From JAFECT01 sp035551675 (GTDB lineage: Bacteria > Pseudomonadota > Alphaproteobacteria > Caulobacterales > Caulobacteraceae): a stretch of 64,000 nt of DNA. Within the stretch, counting starts at the first letter, position 1, and each line of letters opens with the position of its first letter. Location of the stretch: positions 186,001 to 250,000 of the forward strand of contig DASZMV010000037.1 in NCBI GenBank assembly GCA_035551675.1. Direction: 5' to 3'. A model generated the notes under the pieces. That model worked only from the letters and a program-made list of their open reading frames with translations. It made no database searches and was not told where the DNA came from. This document shows positions 51,530-60,287 of the stretch, piece after piece. The position numbers were made by a program, and so were the translations under genes.

Positions 51530-52753
51530 TCACTCCGCCGGGCCGCGCGCAGCGCCTCCGAAGGCGGCGGCTGGTTCGGGCGCGTGCGCGTCGAGGTCGC
51601 CCGATGCTTCGCCGCCGATCCAGGTCTCGATCACCTTCAGGTCGTCGTCCGCCGCGACCAGGTCGGCGCGCAGCCCCGGCGCGATGCGGCCGAACTCGCG
51701 CTCCAGCCCCATGAAACGGGCTGGCGAGGCGCCGGCCATGCGCGCGGCGGAAGCGAGGTCGAGATCCAGCATGGCGCATGCATTGCGCACCGCGCTCGCC
51801 ATGTCCAGATCGGAACCGGCCAGGGTGCCGTGGGCGTCGACACAGACCCCGTCCTCCACAGTGATCATCCGGCCCTGCAGCATGAAGGTCTTGGACCCCT
51901 TCATGCCCACGCTGGGCATGGCGTCGGTGACCAGCATGAAGCGGTCGAGCGGGCGGCACTTCAGCGCGATCCTCAGCACGACGGGGTCCACATGGCGGCC
52001 GTCCACGATCAGCCCGCACCAGGCGCTCTGGTTCTCCAGGGCCGCGCCGACGACGCCCGGCTCGCGGCTGGTGAGGGGCGACATGGCGTTGAATAGGTGG
52101 GTGAAGCCGGTAAGACCGTGCTCCAGCGCCGCCTTGGTCGCCGCATAGGAGGCGTTGGCGTGACCCGCGGACACCACCACGCCGGCGTCCGCCAGCGCGC
52201 GGACGATGCCAGGCCGGGTCTTCTCCGGCGCCAGCGTCACCAGGGTGCGGCCGCGCTTCAGCGACGACAGCAGTCCCAGCGAGCTCTCATCCAACGTCAG
52301 GAACTTGGACGCGTCGTGGACGCCCTTGCGCCGCACGTTGAGGAACGGCCCCTCGATGTGAATGCCCCATACGCCCGGGACGCCCTGCGCGATGGCGGCG
52401 TCGACCGCCGCGATGGCTTCGCGCACCACTTCCAGGTCGTCGCTGATCAGGGTGGGGAGAAAGGCGGTCGTGCCGAACTTGCGGTGCGCGGCGCCGATGG
52501 CCGCGATGGTCTCCACCGTGGGCGCGTCGTTGAACAAGAGGCCGGCGCCGCCGTTGACCTGGGTGTCGAAGAAGCCCGGCAGCAGCAGCGCGCCTTCCAG
52601 GTCCGTACGCCTTGCATCGGCGGGAACCTCGCGCGCGCCGACCACCGCCTTGATGCGACCGTCTTCGATCAGCACGGCGCGGTCTTCAACGAGCTTGGCT
52701 TCAGCCAAACCGCCGTCTTCCAGAATGCGAGCGTTGGTGAGGGCGCGGATCAT
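51530..52753 (-). CDS. nagA: N-acetylglucosamine-6-phosphate deacetylase
   Basis: The protein has 407 residues. Recognisable blocks are GALLLPGFFDTQVNGGAGLLFND, WGIHIEGPFLNVRRKGVHD (metal Glu), GVVVSAGHANASYA and HLFNAMSPLTSREPGVVGAAL (His ligands), and MLVTDAMPSVG (catalytic Asp). It removes acetate from GlcNAc-6-phosphate in the cytoplasm, giving glucosamine-6-phosphate for the next enzyme. The ATG overlaps the stop of the SIS-family gene by one base (TGATG). The C-terminal 25 residues beyond the usual end are Ala/Gly/Pro-rich. Confidence 0.94.
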   Translation of the reverse strand: MIRALTNARILEDGGLAEAKLVEDRAVLIEDGRIKAVVGAREVPADARRTDLEGALLLPGFFDTQVNGGAGLLFNDAPTVETIAAIGAAHRKFGTTAFLPTLISDDLEVVREAIAAVDAAIAQGVPGVWGIHIEGPFLNVRRKGVHDASKFLTLDESSLGLLSSLKRGRTLVTLAPEKTRPGIVRALADAGVVVSAGHANASYAATKAALEHGLTGFTHLFNAMSPLTSREPGVVGAALENQSAWCGLIVDGRHVDPVVLRIALKCRPLDRFMLVTDAMPSVGMKGSKTFMLQGRMITVEDGVCVDAHGTLAGSDLDMASAVRNACAMLDLDLASAARMAGASPARFMGLEREFGRIAPGLRADLVAADDDLKVIETWIGGEASGDLDAHAPEPAAAFGGAARGPAE

Positions 52754-53832
52754 CAGACGGTCCGGGTCACCTTGTTGAGATGCGGCGGCTTGTCGGCGTC
52801 GAACCCGCGCGCGTGCGAAAGCCGGGCGGCCATGCCGTAGAAGCTTTGAATCTCGAGCACGGGCTGCAACACCGGATGCGCCTTCAGCGTGGGGAGGACC
52901 GTCGCAGCCGCTCCGTCCGCCCCCGCCAGGAGCACCTTGGCGCCGTCGCGTGACAGATCGGCGGCAAGCGCCTCCAGGCCCGGCCGCGTCGCATCGTCCT
53001 GGGCGAAGGCCAACACCGGAAACCCTTCGGTGACCAGGGCCATGGGGCCGTGACGCACCTCGGCCGCGCTGAACGCCTCCGCATGCAGGCCGCAGGTTTC
53101 CTTGAACTTCAGCGCCGCCTCCTGGGCAATACCGAAGCCGAGGCCGCGACCCACCGTGTACAGGTTGCGCGCCGGCGTCAGCGCCTCGACCGCCGCATTC
53201 CAGTTCAGATGCGTCGCGCGCTCCAAGAGTTCCGGCGCGCCGTCGAGCGCGGTCAGCAATTCCGCATCCTGCGCCCACTCGCCGACGAGCTGGATCACGG
53301 CGGTGAGGGCGGTAATGTACGACTTCGTCGCCGCCACGCTCAGCTCAGGTCCCGCGTGCAACGGCACGGCCGCATCCGCCATCGCCGCCAGCGGCGTATC
53401 GTCCGCATTGACCAGGGCGATCACGAAGGCGCCGCCGCGCCTGGCTGCTTCGACCGAGGCGAGGAGATCGGGACTGCGTCCCGACTGAGAAATCGCCAGG
53501 CACACCGCGTCGCGCATGGCCGGCGCTGATTCGTACACCGAACTGACCGATGGCGCGGCGGAGGAGGTAATCACCCCGGTGCGCGTCTCGATCAGATATT
53601 TGGCGAAGGTCGCGGCGTGATCCGAGCTTCCGCGCGCGCAGGTCACCACCGCTCGCGGGGCGCGCTTGCGCAATAAAGCGCCCAGATCGCGCAAAGCCTC
53701 GCGGTTGGCGGCGATCGCATGGGCCACCGCCTGCGGCGCCTCTTTCGCCTCACGCGCCATCAAGCTTTCGCCAAGCGTCGGTTCGCGGCTTTCGCGTTGT
53801 TGCGCGGGGTTTTGCGAGCGCTCCAGATCCAC
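52753..53832 (-). CDS. nagB-II: SIS-domain glucosamine-6-phosphate deaminase (NagB-II)
   Basis: The protein has 359 residues with two SIS domains (VVTCARGSSDHAATFAKYLIE and AVCLAISQSGRSPDLLASVEAARRGGAFVIALVN in the first; LYTVGRGLGFGIAQEAALKFKETCGLHAEAFSAAEVRHGPMALV in the second). This is the isomerase half of glucosamine synthase without its glutaminase, the form known in Shewanella and Caulobacter-type loci as NagB-II. It turns glucosamine-6-phosphate into fructose-6-phosphate and ammonia. It starts at GTG 53832, eight bases after the regulator gene; ATG 53760 is an alternative. Confidence 0.9.
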   Translation of the reverse strand: MDLERSQNPAQQRESREPTLGESLMAREAKEAPQAVAHAIAANREALRDLGALLRKRAPRAVVTCARGSSDHAATFAKYLIETRTGVITSSAAPSVSSVYESAPAMRDAVCLAISQSGRSPDLLASVEAARRGGAFVIALVNADDTPLAAMADAAVPLHAGPELSVAATKSYITALTAVIQLVGEWAQDAELLTALDGAPELLERATHLNWNAAVEALTPARNLYTVGRGLGFGIAQEAALKFKETCGLHAEAFSAAEVRHGPMALVTEGFPVLAFAQDDATRPGLEALAADLSRDGAKVLLAGADGAAATVLPTLKAHPVLQPVLEIQSFYGMAARLSHARGFDADKPPHLNKVTRTV

Positions 53833-53840
53833 GCCGGCGC

Positions 53841-54581
53841 TCAGGCTTGAGTGCTCAGCTCGGCCACGAAATCGTAGGCGTCGCCGCGATAGAAGGATTG
53901 GGTGAACTCGACCGCCTGGCCGCTCTTCAGAAAGCCGCGCCGCTCGATCAACAGCCCCGGATCGCCCGCGGAAATGCCGAGCAGCGCCGCTTGTTCGGCG
54001 GTGAACAACACCGCGCGCAGACGCTGCAGCGCCCGCGCCGGACGATTGCCGTGCTTCACCAGTGCGTCATAGAGCGACTCGTCCACCTCCTCGAGCGAGT
54101 CGAGGCACGCGGCGGGGATGGTGGAATATTCCAGCGCCATGGGCGCGGCGTCGGCATAGCGGATGCGGCCGAAACGGAACACGCCGGTTCCGGGCGACAG
54201 GCCCAGCGTCATCGATTCCTCCGGCGTCACGCTGCCGGCGGCGCGGCTGATCCACACGCTGTGCGGCTTGCGCCCGCGCGCGATCATGTCCTCGGAAAAG
54301 GACGTCAGCTTGGCGAAATTCTTCTCGACCCGCCCCGATACAAAGGTGCCCGCGCCCTGGCGGCGCGTCAGCAGGCCCTCGCTGACCAGACCGTCCAGCG
54401 CCTTGCGCACGGTGATTCGCGAAACCTCGAACTCGTCGGCCAAGTCGCGCTCGGCGGGAAGGGCGTCGTCGGGCCCCAGCACATTGGCGCCGATAGCCTC
54501 GCGCAGAGCGCGCTGCAGCTGTTGATACAGCGGCTGCGGACTCGATTCGTCCAACGGTCCAAGGATGGTCGAGAGAGACAA
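53841..54581 (-). CDS. GntR/HutC-family regulator of the GlcNAc genes
   Basis: The protein has 246 residues. The N-terminal winged helix (PLYQQLQRALREAIGANVLGPDDALPAERDLADEFEVSRITVRKALDGLVSEGLLTRRQGAGTFVSG) is a GntR domain; the rest is a UTRA ligand domain (FGRIRYADAAPMALEYSTIPAACLDSLEEVDESLYDALVKHG and a C-terminal IERRGFLKSGQAVEFTQSFYRGDAYDFVAEL). HutC-type regulators near nag genes (NagQ, DasR, NagR) sense GlcN-6-P or GlcNAc-6-P. The start is a TTG with GGAG ahead. Its operator is probably the dyad at 54659, so it controls both directions and itself. Confidence 0.88.
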   Translation of the reverse strand: MSLSTILGPLDESSPQPLYQQLQRALREAIGANVLGPDDALPAERDLADEFEVSRITVRKALDGLVSEGLLTRRQGAGTFVSGRVEKNFAKLTSFSEDMIARGRKPHSVWISRAAGSVTPEESMTLGLSPGTGVFRFGRIRYADAAPMALEYSTIPAACLDSLEEVDESLYDALVKHGNRPARALQRLRAVLFTAEQAALLGISAGDPGLLIERRGFLKSGQAVEFTQSFYRGDAYDFVAELSTQA

Positions 54582-54658
54582 GAACTGCTCCGGAGGCCAG
54601 GAGATAGGGCGTGGTTAGCGGTTTCCAACGGGTTATGCCATATGACCGTACCACTTGC

Positions 54659-54691
54659 ATACCAATAAATCTAATGGAATTTGATTGGTAT
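54659..54691. promoter_or_regulatory. Probable operator of the GntR regulator
   Basis: ATACCAAT (54659-54666) and ATTGGTAT (54684-54691) form a perfect 8-base inverted repeat 17 bases apart, and GTACCA just upstream is a further half-site. TGGT/ACCA-cored sites are common for HutC-family regulators. It lies between the regulator operon and the TonB receptor gene and could serve both. Confidence 0.5.
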
Positions 54692-54697
54692 CATTTT

Positions 54698-54727
54698 TTG
54701 CTTTCTTTGGTCGTAACGTCGTTATAA
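54698..54727 (+). promoter_or_regulatory. Possible promoter of the TonB receptor gene
   Basis: TTGCTT (54698-54703) and TTATAA (54722-54727) are 18 bases apart, a fair sigma-70 pair placed immediately after the dyad, as expected for repression. A leader of about 145 bases follows, ending in a strong AAAGGAGGGAG ribosome site before the ATG at 54879. Confidence 0.35.
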
Positions 54728-54878
54728 GGTCCCATTCCGATGCCGGAGGATTCCGGAGAGCGGACGGCCGAACACGGCGTCCGGTTCATATTGGAGGGCG
54801 GGCCGAAGAGGGGCCCGGCTTCGAAGGGGAAGCACCGGCGCAGGCCTTGAGAGCCGCACGGTAAAAGGAGGGAGTTAC

Positions 54879-57596
54879 ATGCGTCGCAGCAAGGCCATGC
54901 TGATCTGTTCGTCGAGCGCCGCGGCCGTTCTGGCCATCGGCGTCGCCGCCCCCGCCTACGCGGCGGATCCGGCCCCGGCTCCGGGCGACACCGCAGGTAC
55001 GGTGTCCGAAGTCGTCGTCACCGGCATCAAGGCGTCACTTCAGAAAGCGATCAAGATCAAGCGCGACTCCGACAACGTGGTCGATGCGATATCGTCCGAC
55101 GACATCGGCAAGCTGCCAGACAAGAACGTCGCCGACGCGCTGTCGCGACTTCCGGGCATCAACACCGTGTCCGCCTCGAGCGGCGAGGGCGGCTTCGCGG
55201 AAAAGGACCGCGTATCGATTCGCGGGACCAGCCCCAGCCTCACCCAGGTCTTGATCAATGACCACCCAGTCTCCACCGGCGACTGGTTCATTCTCGATCA
55301 GTTCCAGACCGTGGGCCGTTCGGTCAGCTTCACCTTGCTGCCGTCGGAAATCGTCAACACCGCCGCCGCGTCGAAGACGCAATCGGCCGACATGGTCGAA
55401 GGCGGCACCGTCGGCTCGATCGACATTCTGACTCGTGATCCTCTGGCGCTCCACAGCCAGACCACCGTGGAAATGGAAGCCCAGGGCGAATACGGCTCGC
55501 TCGCCGCGAAGTGGAAGCCGCAGGTCAGCGCGCTGCTGGGCTGGAAAAACAGCGACGAGACCTTCGGCGTCATCGCGCAGGCATTCTATGAAGACAGCGC
55601 GCTCCGCCGTGATGGCCAGGAAACGCTTGGCTGGGCGCAGGTTGGAGCGGGCGATGCGACCGGCGCGGCCATCCCGAGCCTGGTCGGCAAGTGGTATCCG
55701 ACGCTCATCGGCTCGTCCCTGTTCCAGCAGGAGCGCAAGCGCAAAGGCGGGGACCTAACCTTCCAGTGGAAGCCGAACGACGAGTGGTCCTTCAAGCTCG
55801 ACGGCTTCTATTCGAAGCTGAACGCGACCAACTACAACACCAACTACATGTTCTGGGGCTCCAAGGAGTTCAGCTCGAACGTGCCGACCGCTTACACGGT
55901 CAAGGGCGAAACGATCACCGGCGCCAACTTCGCGCTCAATAACCCCAATACGCATGCGCCCGTGGACGGCGTGGTGGTCGACAACATCTACCGCCCCGAC
56001 GAATCGTCCAGAACCATGTACGTTAACCTCGACGGCGCCTGGCATCCGTCGAGTCGCCTGAGCATAAACTTCCAGGTCGGTTACACCGAAGGCCATGGCG
56101 ATACACCTTCAGCGCCGTCCTTCGAAGTCGACGGTCTGACCGGCGCGGCCTACAACTACGTCGGCTCCGTCGCCGCGGTTTCGTTCCCCAACATCAATCC
56201 GTCGAGTCCGGCGGGCCTCAACAACGACTGGGCGTGGAACGAAACGTTCAACGAACTCGACAAGGAAACCTACGGCAAGATCGACGGCACGTACGATCTG
56301 GACGACGGCCCGTTCAAGGCGCTGAAGTTCGGCGTCCGCGCCAACGACCACACCCGTTCCGTGGTGGGTTGGGACCATGGCTGCTCGATCGGCGCCAACG
56401 GTCAGTGCTGGACCGGCGGCGGCGGCCTGCCGTTCAGCGCGGTCGATCCGACCGGCCAGGACTATCCGTCCAACTTCGCCGACAAGTTCCGTATTCCGGG
56501 CTTCCTGTCCAATCCGGCTATCGGCAACACCGGTCTGATCACCAGTGTGATCGTTCCGATTCTGCCGCCGCGGCCCACGGGTTCGCCGGACCTGTTCTTC
56601 TACTGGCCCGGCAGCTTCAAGGTGCAAGAGACGGATCTGGCTGGCTACCTGATGGCTGAGGTCGGCGGCGATCGCTGGCACGGCAACTTCGGCGTTCGTC
56701 TGGTGAGCAGCGATCTGCACAGCTACACCAACGTCCAGTCCGTCGCGGGCGCGCCCGGCGTGATCACGTCGTCGGCGTTCGGCGACTACACCGTCGACAA
56801 GACCAGTCACAACTACTTCGACGCGCTGCCGTCGGTGAACCTGACGTTCGACGTCAAGGACAACCTGCTGCTGCGCTTTTCAGCCAACGAATCGATCTCG
56901 CGTCCGGACTATTCCGCGCTCGCGGGTTCGGTCGCGCTGACCGATCTGACGCTGACCGGCAACGGGGGCAACCCGAACCTGAAGCCGATCAAGTCCGCGA
57001 ACTACGATGTGGGCCTGGAATGGTACTACGGCCCGACCTCACTGCTGGCCGGCCACCTGTTCTACATGGACCTGCAGAACTACGTCGCCTACGGCGTCAG
57101 CCAGTCGCCGTACTATTCGATGTTCTACGGGGCGGTGAAGACCTTCAACATTACCTCGCCGATCAACACGACTGGCAAGAGCGAAGGCATCGAACTGCAG
57201 TGGCAACAGCCGATCGCCTACGGGTTCGGCTTCCAGGCCAACTACACCTATGCGGACGGCACCGACGCCAACGGCAATCCGCTGGTAGGCGACTCGAAGA
57301 ACACCGCCAACCTGACGGGCTACTTCGAGAACCACTGGCTGAGCGCGCGAGTGGCCTACACCTATCGCTCGCACTTCTTCGTGGGCCTCGACCGCTCCTC
57401 TGCCGAGAACCAGGACAACACCGGCGAGCTCGACGCCTCGATCAACGTCAATGTGACGCCCAACGTGGTGATCACGGCGGACGCCCTGAACCTGACCGAC
57501 CCGCTATTGAAGTACTACGCGCTGGATAAGTCCCAACCGCGCGCGACCTATGACAACGGCCGGACCTTCTACGTCGGGTTACGCGTCAAGTACTGA
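54879..57596 (+). CDS. TonB-dependent receptor, probably for chitin oligosaccharides/GlcNAc
   Basis: The protein has 905 residues. The signal peptide is followed by the TonB box region TVSEVVVTGIKASLQKAI and a plug domain (SDDIGKLPDKNVADALSRLPGI, VSIRGTSPSLTQVLINDHPVS). The rest is the 22-strand barrel, with LLLRFSANESISRPDYSALAG and a terminal aromatic (FYVGLRVKY). It transports ligands across the outer membrane using energy from TonB. The substrate is inferred from position: the next genes are a hexosaminidase and a PTS for GlcNAc, and the regulator operon is divergent. Confidence 0.9.
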   Translation: MRRSKAMLICSSSAAAVLAIGVAAPAYAADPAPAPGDTAGTVSEVVVTGIKASLQKAIKIKRDSDNVVDAISSDDIGKLPDKNVADALSRLPGINTVSASSGEGGFAEKDRVSIRGTSPSLTQVLINDHPVSTGDWFILDQFQTVGRSVSFTLLPSEIVNTAAASKTQSADMVEGGTVGSIDILTRDPLALHSQTTVEMEAQGEYGSLAAKWKPQVSALLGWKNSDETFGVIAQAFYEDSALRRDGQETLGWAQVGAGDATGAAIPSLVGKWYPTLIGSSLFQQERKRKGGDLTFQWKPNDEWSFKLDGFYSKLNATNYNTNYMFWGSKEFSSNVPTAYTVKGETITGANFALNNPNTHAPVDGVVVDNIYRPDESSRTMYVNLDGAWHPSSRLSINFQVGYTEGHGDTPSAPSFEVDGLTGAAYNYVGSVAAVSFPNINPSSPAGLNNDWAWNETFNELDKETYGKIDGTYDLDDGPFKALKFGVRANDHTRSVVGWDHGCSIGANGQCWTGGGGLPFSAVDPTGQDYPSNFADKFRIPGFLSNPAIGNTGLITSVIVPILPPRPTGSPDLFFYWPGSFKVQETDLAGYLMAEVGGDRWHGNFGVRLVSSDLHSYTNVQSVAGAPGVITSSAFGDYTVDKTSHNYFDALPSVNLTFDVKDNLLLRFSANESISRPDYSALAGSVALTDLTLTGNGGNPNLKPIKSANYDVGLEWYYGPTSLLAGHLFYMDLQNYVAYGVSQSPYYSMFYGAVKTFNITSPINTTGKSEGIELQWQQPIAYGFGFQANYTYADGTDANGNPLVGDSKNTANLTGYFENHWLSARVAYTYRSHFFVGLDRSSAENQDNTGELDASINVNVTPNVVITADALNLTDPLLKYYALDKSQPRATYDNGRTFYVGLRVKY

Positions 57597-57605
57597 TCCG
57601 ACCGT

Positions 57606-57684
57606 GGGCGGCGACCGGTCCAGCGCCGCCCGCGATATCAGCTTCAGCCGGGGTTCGGGATGCTCTCATGCCCTGACCCCGGCT
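57606..57684 (+). other. Two stem-loops between the receptor and hexosaminidase genes
   Basis: The first has an 8-base stem (GGGCGGCG at 57606-57613 with CGCCGCCC at 57624-57631). The second is larger: AGCCGGGGT at 57646-57654 with ACCCCGGCT at 57676-57684, extended inward by GGGATG/CATGCCC. Neither has a T-run, so they are not classical terminators. They may protect the receptor mRNA or lower read-through to the enzyme gene. Confidence 0.4.
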
Positions 57685-57862
57685 GCGGACCTCGCCTCTC
57701 CCGATCCCAATCGGGCGCGGGCGGCCTGTCCCCAGGGCGTCCGCTTCGTCGGACTCCGGAATGGATCAGGCATTGAGTATCTTCCTGAGCACAGCGATGA
57801 CTTGGGCGGGGCGGTTCGCCGCTCCGCCCCTCTTCGCGCCCAGGCGGAAGGATTGTCGTCCG

Positions 57863-60286
57863 GTGGATCGATCTGCGTTTTCAGGGCCGGCCATAGGTCT
57901 CATCACGGCCCTGACACTGGCTGCGACGGCCGCCACGGCCGCCTCGCCCTTCGGCGGCCTGTTCTCAGCGGCTTCCAAAGCTCCCGCCGCGCCGGCCGCG
58001 CCCTCGCTGATCCCCCAGCCGGTTTCGATCACCCCTGCCCAGGGCGCCTTCGTCCTGGCGTCGGGCGCCCACATCCTCGTCCCGCCGAACGATCCCCAGG
58101 CGCGCTGGATCGCCCAGTACCTCAGCGACATGCTGAAGCGCACCCGCGGCATCGAATTGAAGATCGGCGAGGAGAACGGCGAGGTCACAGGTCCCGCCAT
58201 CCACCTGACTCGCGGACCCGACGCGCCGGTCGGCGACGAGGCCTATCGCCTGGCCGCCGCGCCCGCGGGAGTCACCGTGCTGGCCGCCAACGACGCAGGC
58301 CTGTTCTACGGCGCGGTCACCCTGCTGCAGCTCGCCACCGAGAGCGACGGCCACGCGGGGTCGATCCCACTGCCCGCGCTGACCATCGACGACGCGCCGC
58401 GTTATCCGTGGCGCGGCCTGCTGCTCGATTCCGTGCGTCACTTCCAGTCGCCGGAGTTCGTGAAGAAGCTCATCGACGACATGGCGGTGCACAAGCTGAA
58501 CGTGCTGCACTGGCACCTGACCGACGACCAGGGCTGGCGTCTCGAGATCAAGAAATATCCGCGTTTGACCGAGGTCGGCGCCTGGCGCGTGCCGGCTGGC
58601 GAGGCCGCGCTGCAGGACATCGACCCCGCAACCAAGAAGCCGCGCCTGTACGGCGGCTTCTACACCCAGGACCAGGTGAAGGACATCGTCGCCTACGCCG
58701 CCCAGCGCCACGTCACCATCGTGCCCGAGATCGACATGCCCGGTCACGCGACCGCGGCCATCGTCGCCTATCCCTGGCTCGCCTCGACGCCGCATCCGCC
58801 GACAGCGGTGCCGTCCGACTGGGGCGTTTATCCGAACCTGTACAATCCCGACACGCCCACCATCGGCTTCCTGCAGGACGTGCTGACCGAAGTGATCGCC
58901 CTTTTCCCCAGCACCTACATTCATGTCGGCGGCGATGAGGCGGTGAAGACGCAATGGAGCGCCGCGCCGACCATCCAGGCGCAGGTGCAGGCACTCGGTC
59001 TCAAGAACGACGACGAACTGCAGTCGTGGATGACCGGCCGCCTCGACGCCTGGCTCGACGCGCACGGACGTCGCCTGGTCGGCTGGGACGATATTCTGAA
59101 GGGCGGTCTCACGCCGCACGCGACCGTGATGTCCTGGCAAGGTCCCGCCGGCGCCGCGGCGGCGGCGGCGCAGGATCACGACGCCATCCTCGCGGTCGAT
59201 CCGACGCTCTATCTCGACCATCGCCAGAACCCGGCGCCCGACCAGCCGCCCGGACGCGGTTCGCTCTTGACGCTGAAGGATATCGACGCCTTCGATCCGG
59301 CGCCCGCGAGCCTCACCGACGAACAGCGCGGCCACATCCTGGGCGTTGAAGGCGCGGTCTGGACCGAGCACATCCGCACCGAACCGCGGGTGGAGTTCAT
59401 GACCTTCCCGCGCACCGCCGCCATTGCCGAAATCGGCTGGTCGCCACCGGGGAGCACTGAAACCCTCCTCGCGCGCATGCCGGCCGAAATGGCGCGCCTG
59501 CGCGATCTCGGCGTCAACGCTGCCGATAGCGCCTTCGAGCCGCTGTTGACCTCCGATTTCGACCCCAAGACCGGCACGGTCGCGGTCACCCTCGCAACCG
59601 AAAGCGGGCAGGGAGAGATCCGCTACACCACCGATGGCGCCGAACCGACGCCCCGGTCCCAGCGTTACGACGCGCCCTTCGCGGTCAGACTGCCGTCGCG
59701 TGTGCGCGCCGCGACCTTCGCCGGCGCCGAACCCCTCTCGCACGCCATCGAACGCCGCTTCGACGCCGACACCGTGCGCTCACGCGACAGCCACGAGCTG
59801 AAGACCTGCTCCGGCAAGCTCGACCTTTCGCTCGAGGACGACGCGCCGGTGAATGGGCCGCGCGCAGTGTTCCTGGTCGATATTCAGAACCCGTGTTGGA
59901 TCTATCCGGGCGCCGAACTCGACGGCGTCGGCGCCATCGATGCGGCGGTGGGGCAGGTCCCGTACAACTTCGTCGGCGCCGGCCTCGGTCCTGAGGTGGT
60001 CAAGTTCCGCAGCCCCGCCACGCCCGAGGGCGAACTCGAGGTGCGCCTCGACACGTGCGAGGGCCCGCGCATCGCGGTCCTGCCGCTGAAGCCCGCGGCC
60101 GCCAACCTCGCCGTCACCGCCTTGCCGCCGGTCGCCATCGCGCCGGTCGCGGGCAAGCACGATCTCTGCTTCACCTTCACCCAGCATGCGCTCGATCCGC
60201 TCTGGGTGATCAAGACGATCAATCTTCTGCCCGCCAAGGCGCAATCGCGCGGCCTCGGCGGCCTGTTCGGCGCCGGACCGAAATGA
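57863..60286 (+). CDS. Beta-N-acetylhexosaminidase, glycoside hydrolase family 20
   Basis: From GTG 57863 the protein has 807 residues, starting with a signal peptide (DRSAFSGPAIGLITALTLAATAATA). An ATG at 57761 would add 34 hydrophilic residues and is less likely. The N-terminal domain (SLIPQPVSITPAQGAFVLASGAHILVP) precedes the catalytic barrel RGLLLDSVRHFQSPEFVKKLIDDMAVHKLNVLHWHLTDDQGWRLEIKKYPRL. The catalytic pair is Asp358-Glu359 in HVGGDEAV. The C-terminal 250 residues include a chitobiase-like domain (GEIRYTTDGAEPTPRSQRYDAPF) and an extra sandwich with two or three Cys. It cuts terminal GlcNAc from chitin oligomers, probably in the periplasm. Confidence 0.9.
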   Translation: MDRSAFSGPAIGLITALTLAATAATAASPFGGLFSAASKAPAAPAAPSLIPQPVSITPAQGAFVLASGAHILVPPNDPQARWIAQYLSDMLKRTRGIELKIGEENGEVTGPAIHLTRGPDAPVGDEAYRLAAAPAGVTVLAANDAGLFYGAVTLLQLATESDGHAGSIPLPALTIDDAPRYPWRGLLLDSVRHFQSPEFVKKLIDDMAVHKLNVLHWHLTDDQGWRLEIKKYPRLTEVGAWRVPAGEAALQDIDPATKKPRLYGGFYTQDQVKDIVAYAAQRHVTIVPEIDMPGHATAAIVAYPWLASTPHPPTAVPSDWGVYPNLYNPDTPTIGFLQDVLTEVIALFPSTYIHVGGDEAVKTQWSAAPTIQAQVQALGLKNDDELQSWMTGRLDAWLDAHGRRLVGWDDILKGGLTPHATVMSWQGPAGAAAAAAQDHDAILAVDPTLYLDHRQNPAPDQPPGRGSLLTLKDIDAFDPAPASLTDEQRGHILGVEGAVWTEHIRTEPRVEFMTFPRTAAIAEIGWSPPGSTETLLARMPAEMARLRDLGVNAADSAFEPLLTSDFDPKTGTVAVTLATESGQGEIRYTTDGAEPTPRSQRYDAPFAVRLPSRVRAATFAGAEPLSHAIERRFDADTVRSRDSHELKTCSGKLDLSLEDDAPVNGPRAVFLVDIQNPCWIYPGAELDGVGAIDAAVGQVPYNFVGAGLGPEVVKFRSPATPEGELEVRLDTCEGPRIAVLPLKPAAANLAVTALPPVAIAPVAGKHDLCFTFTQHALDPLWVIKTINLLPAKAQSRGLGGLFGAGPK

Positions 60287-60287
60287 C

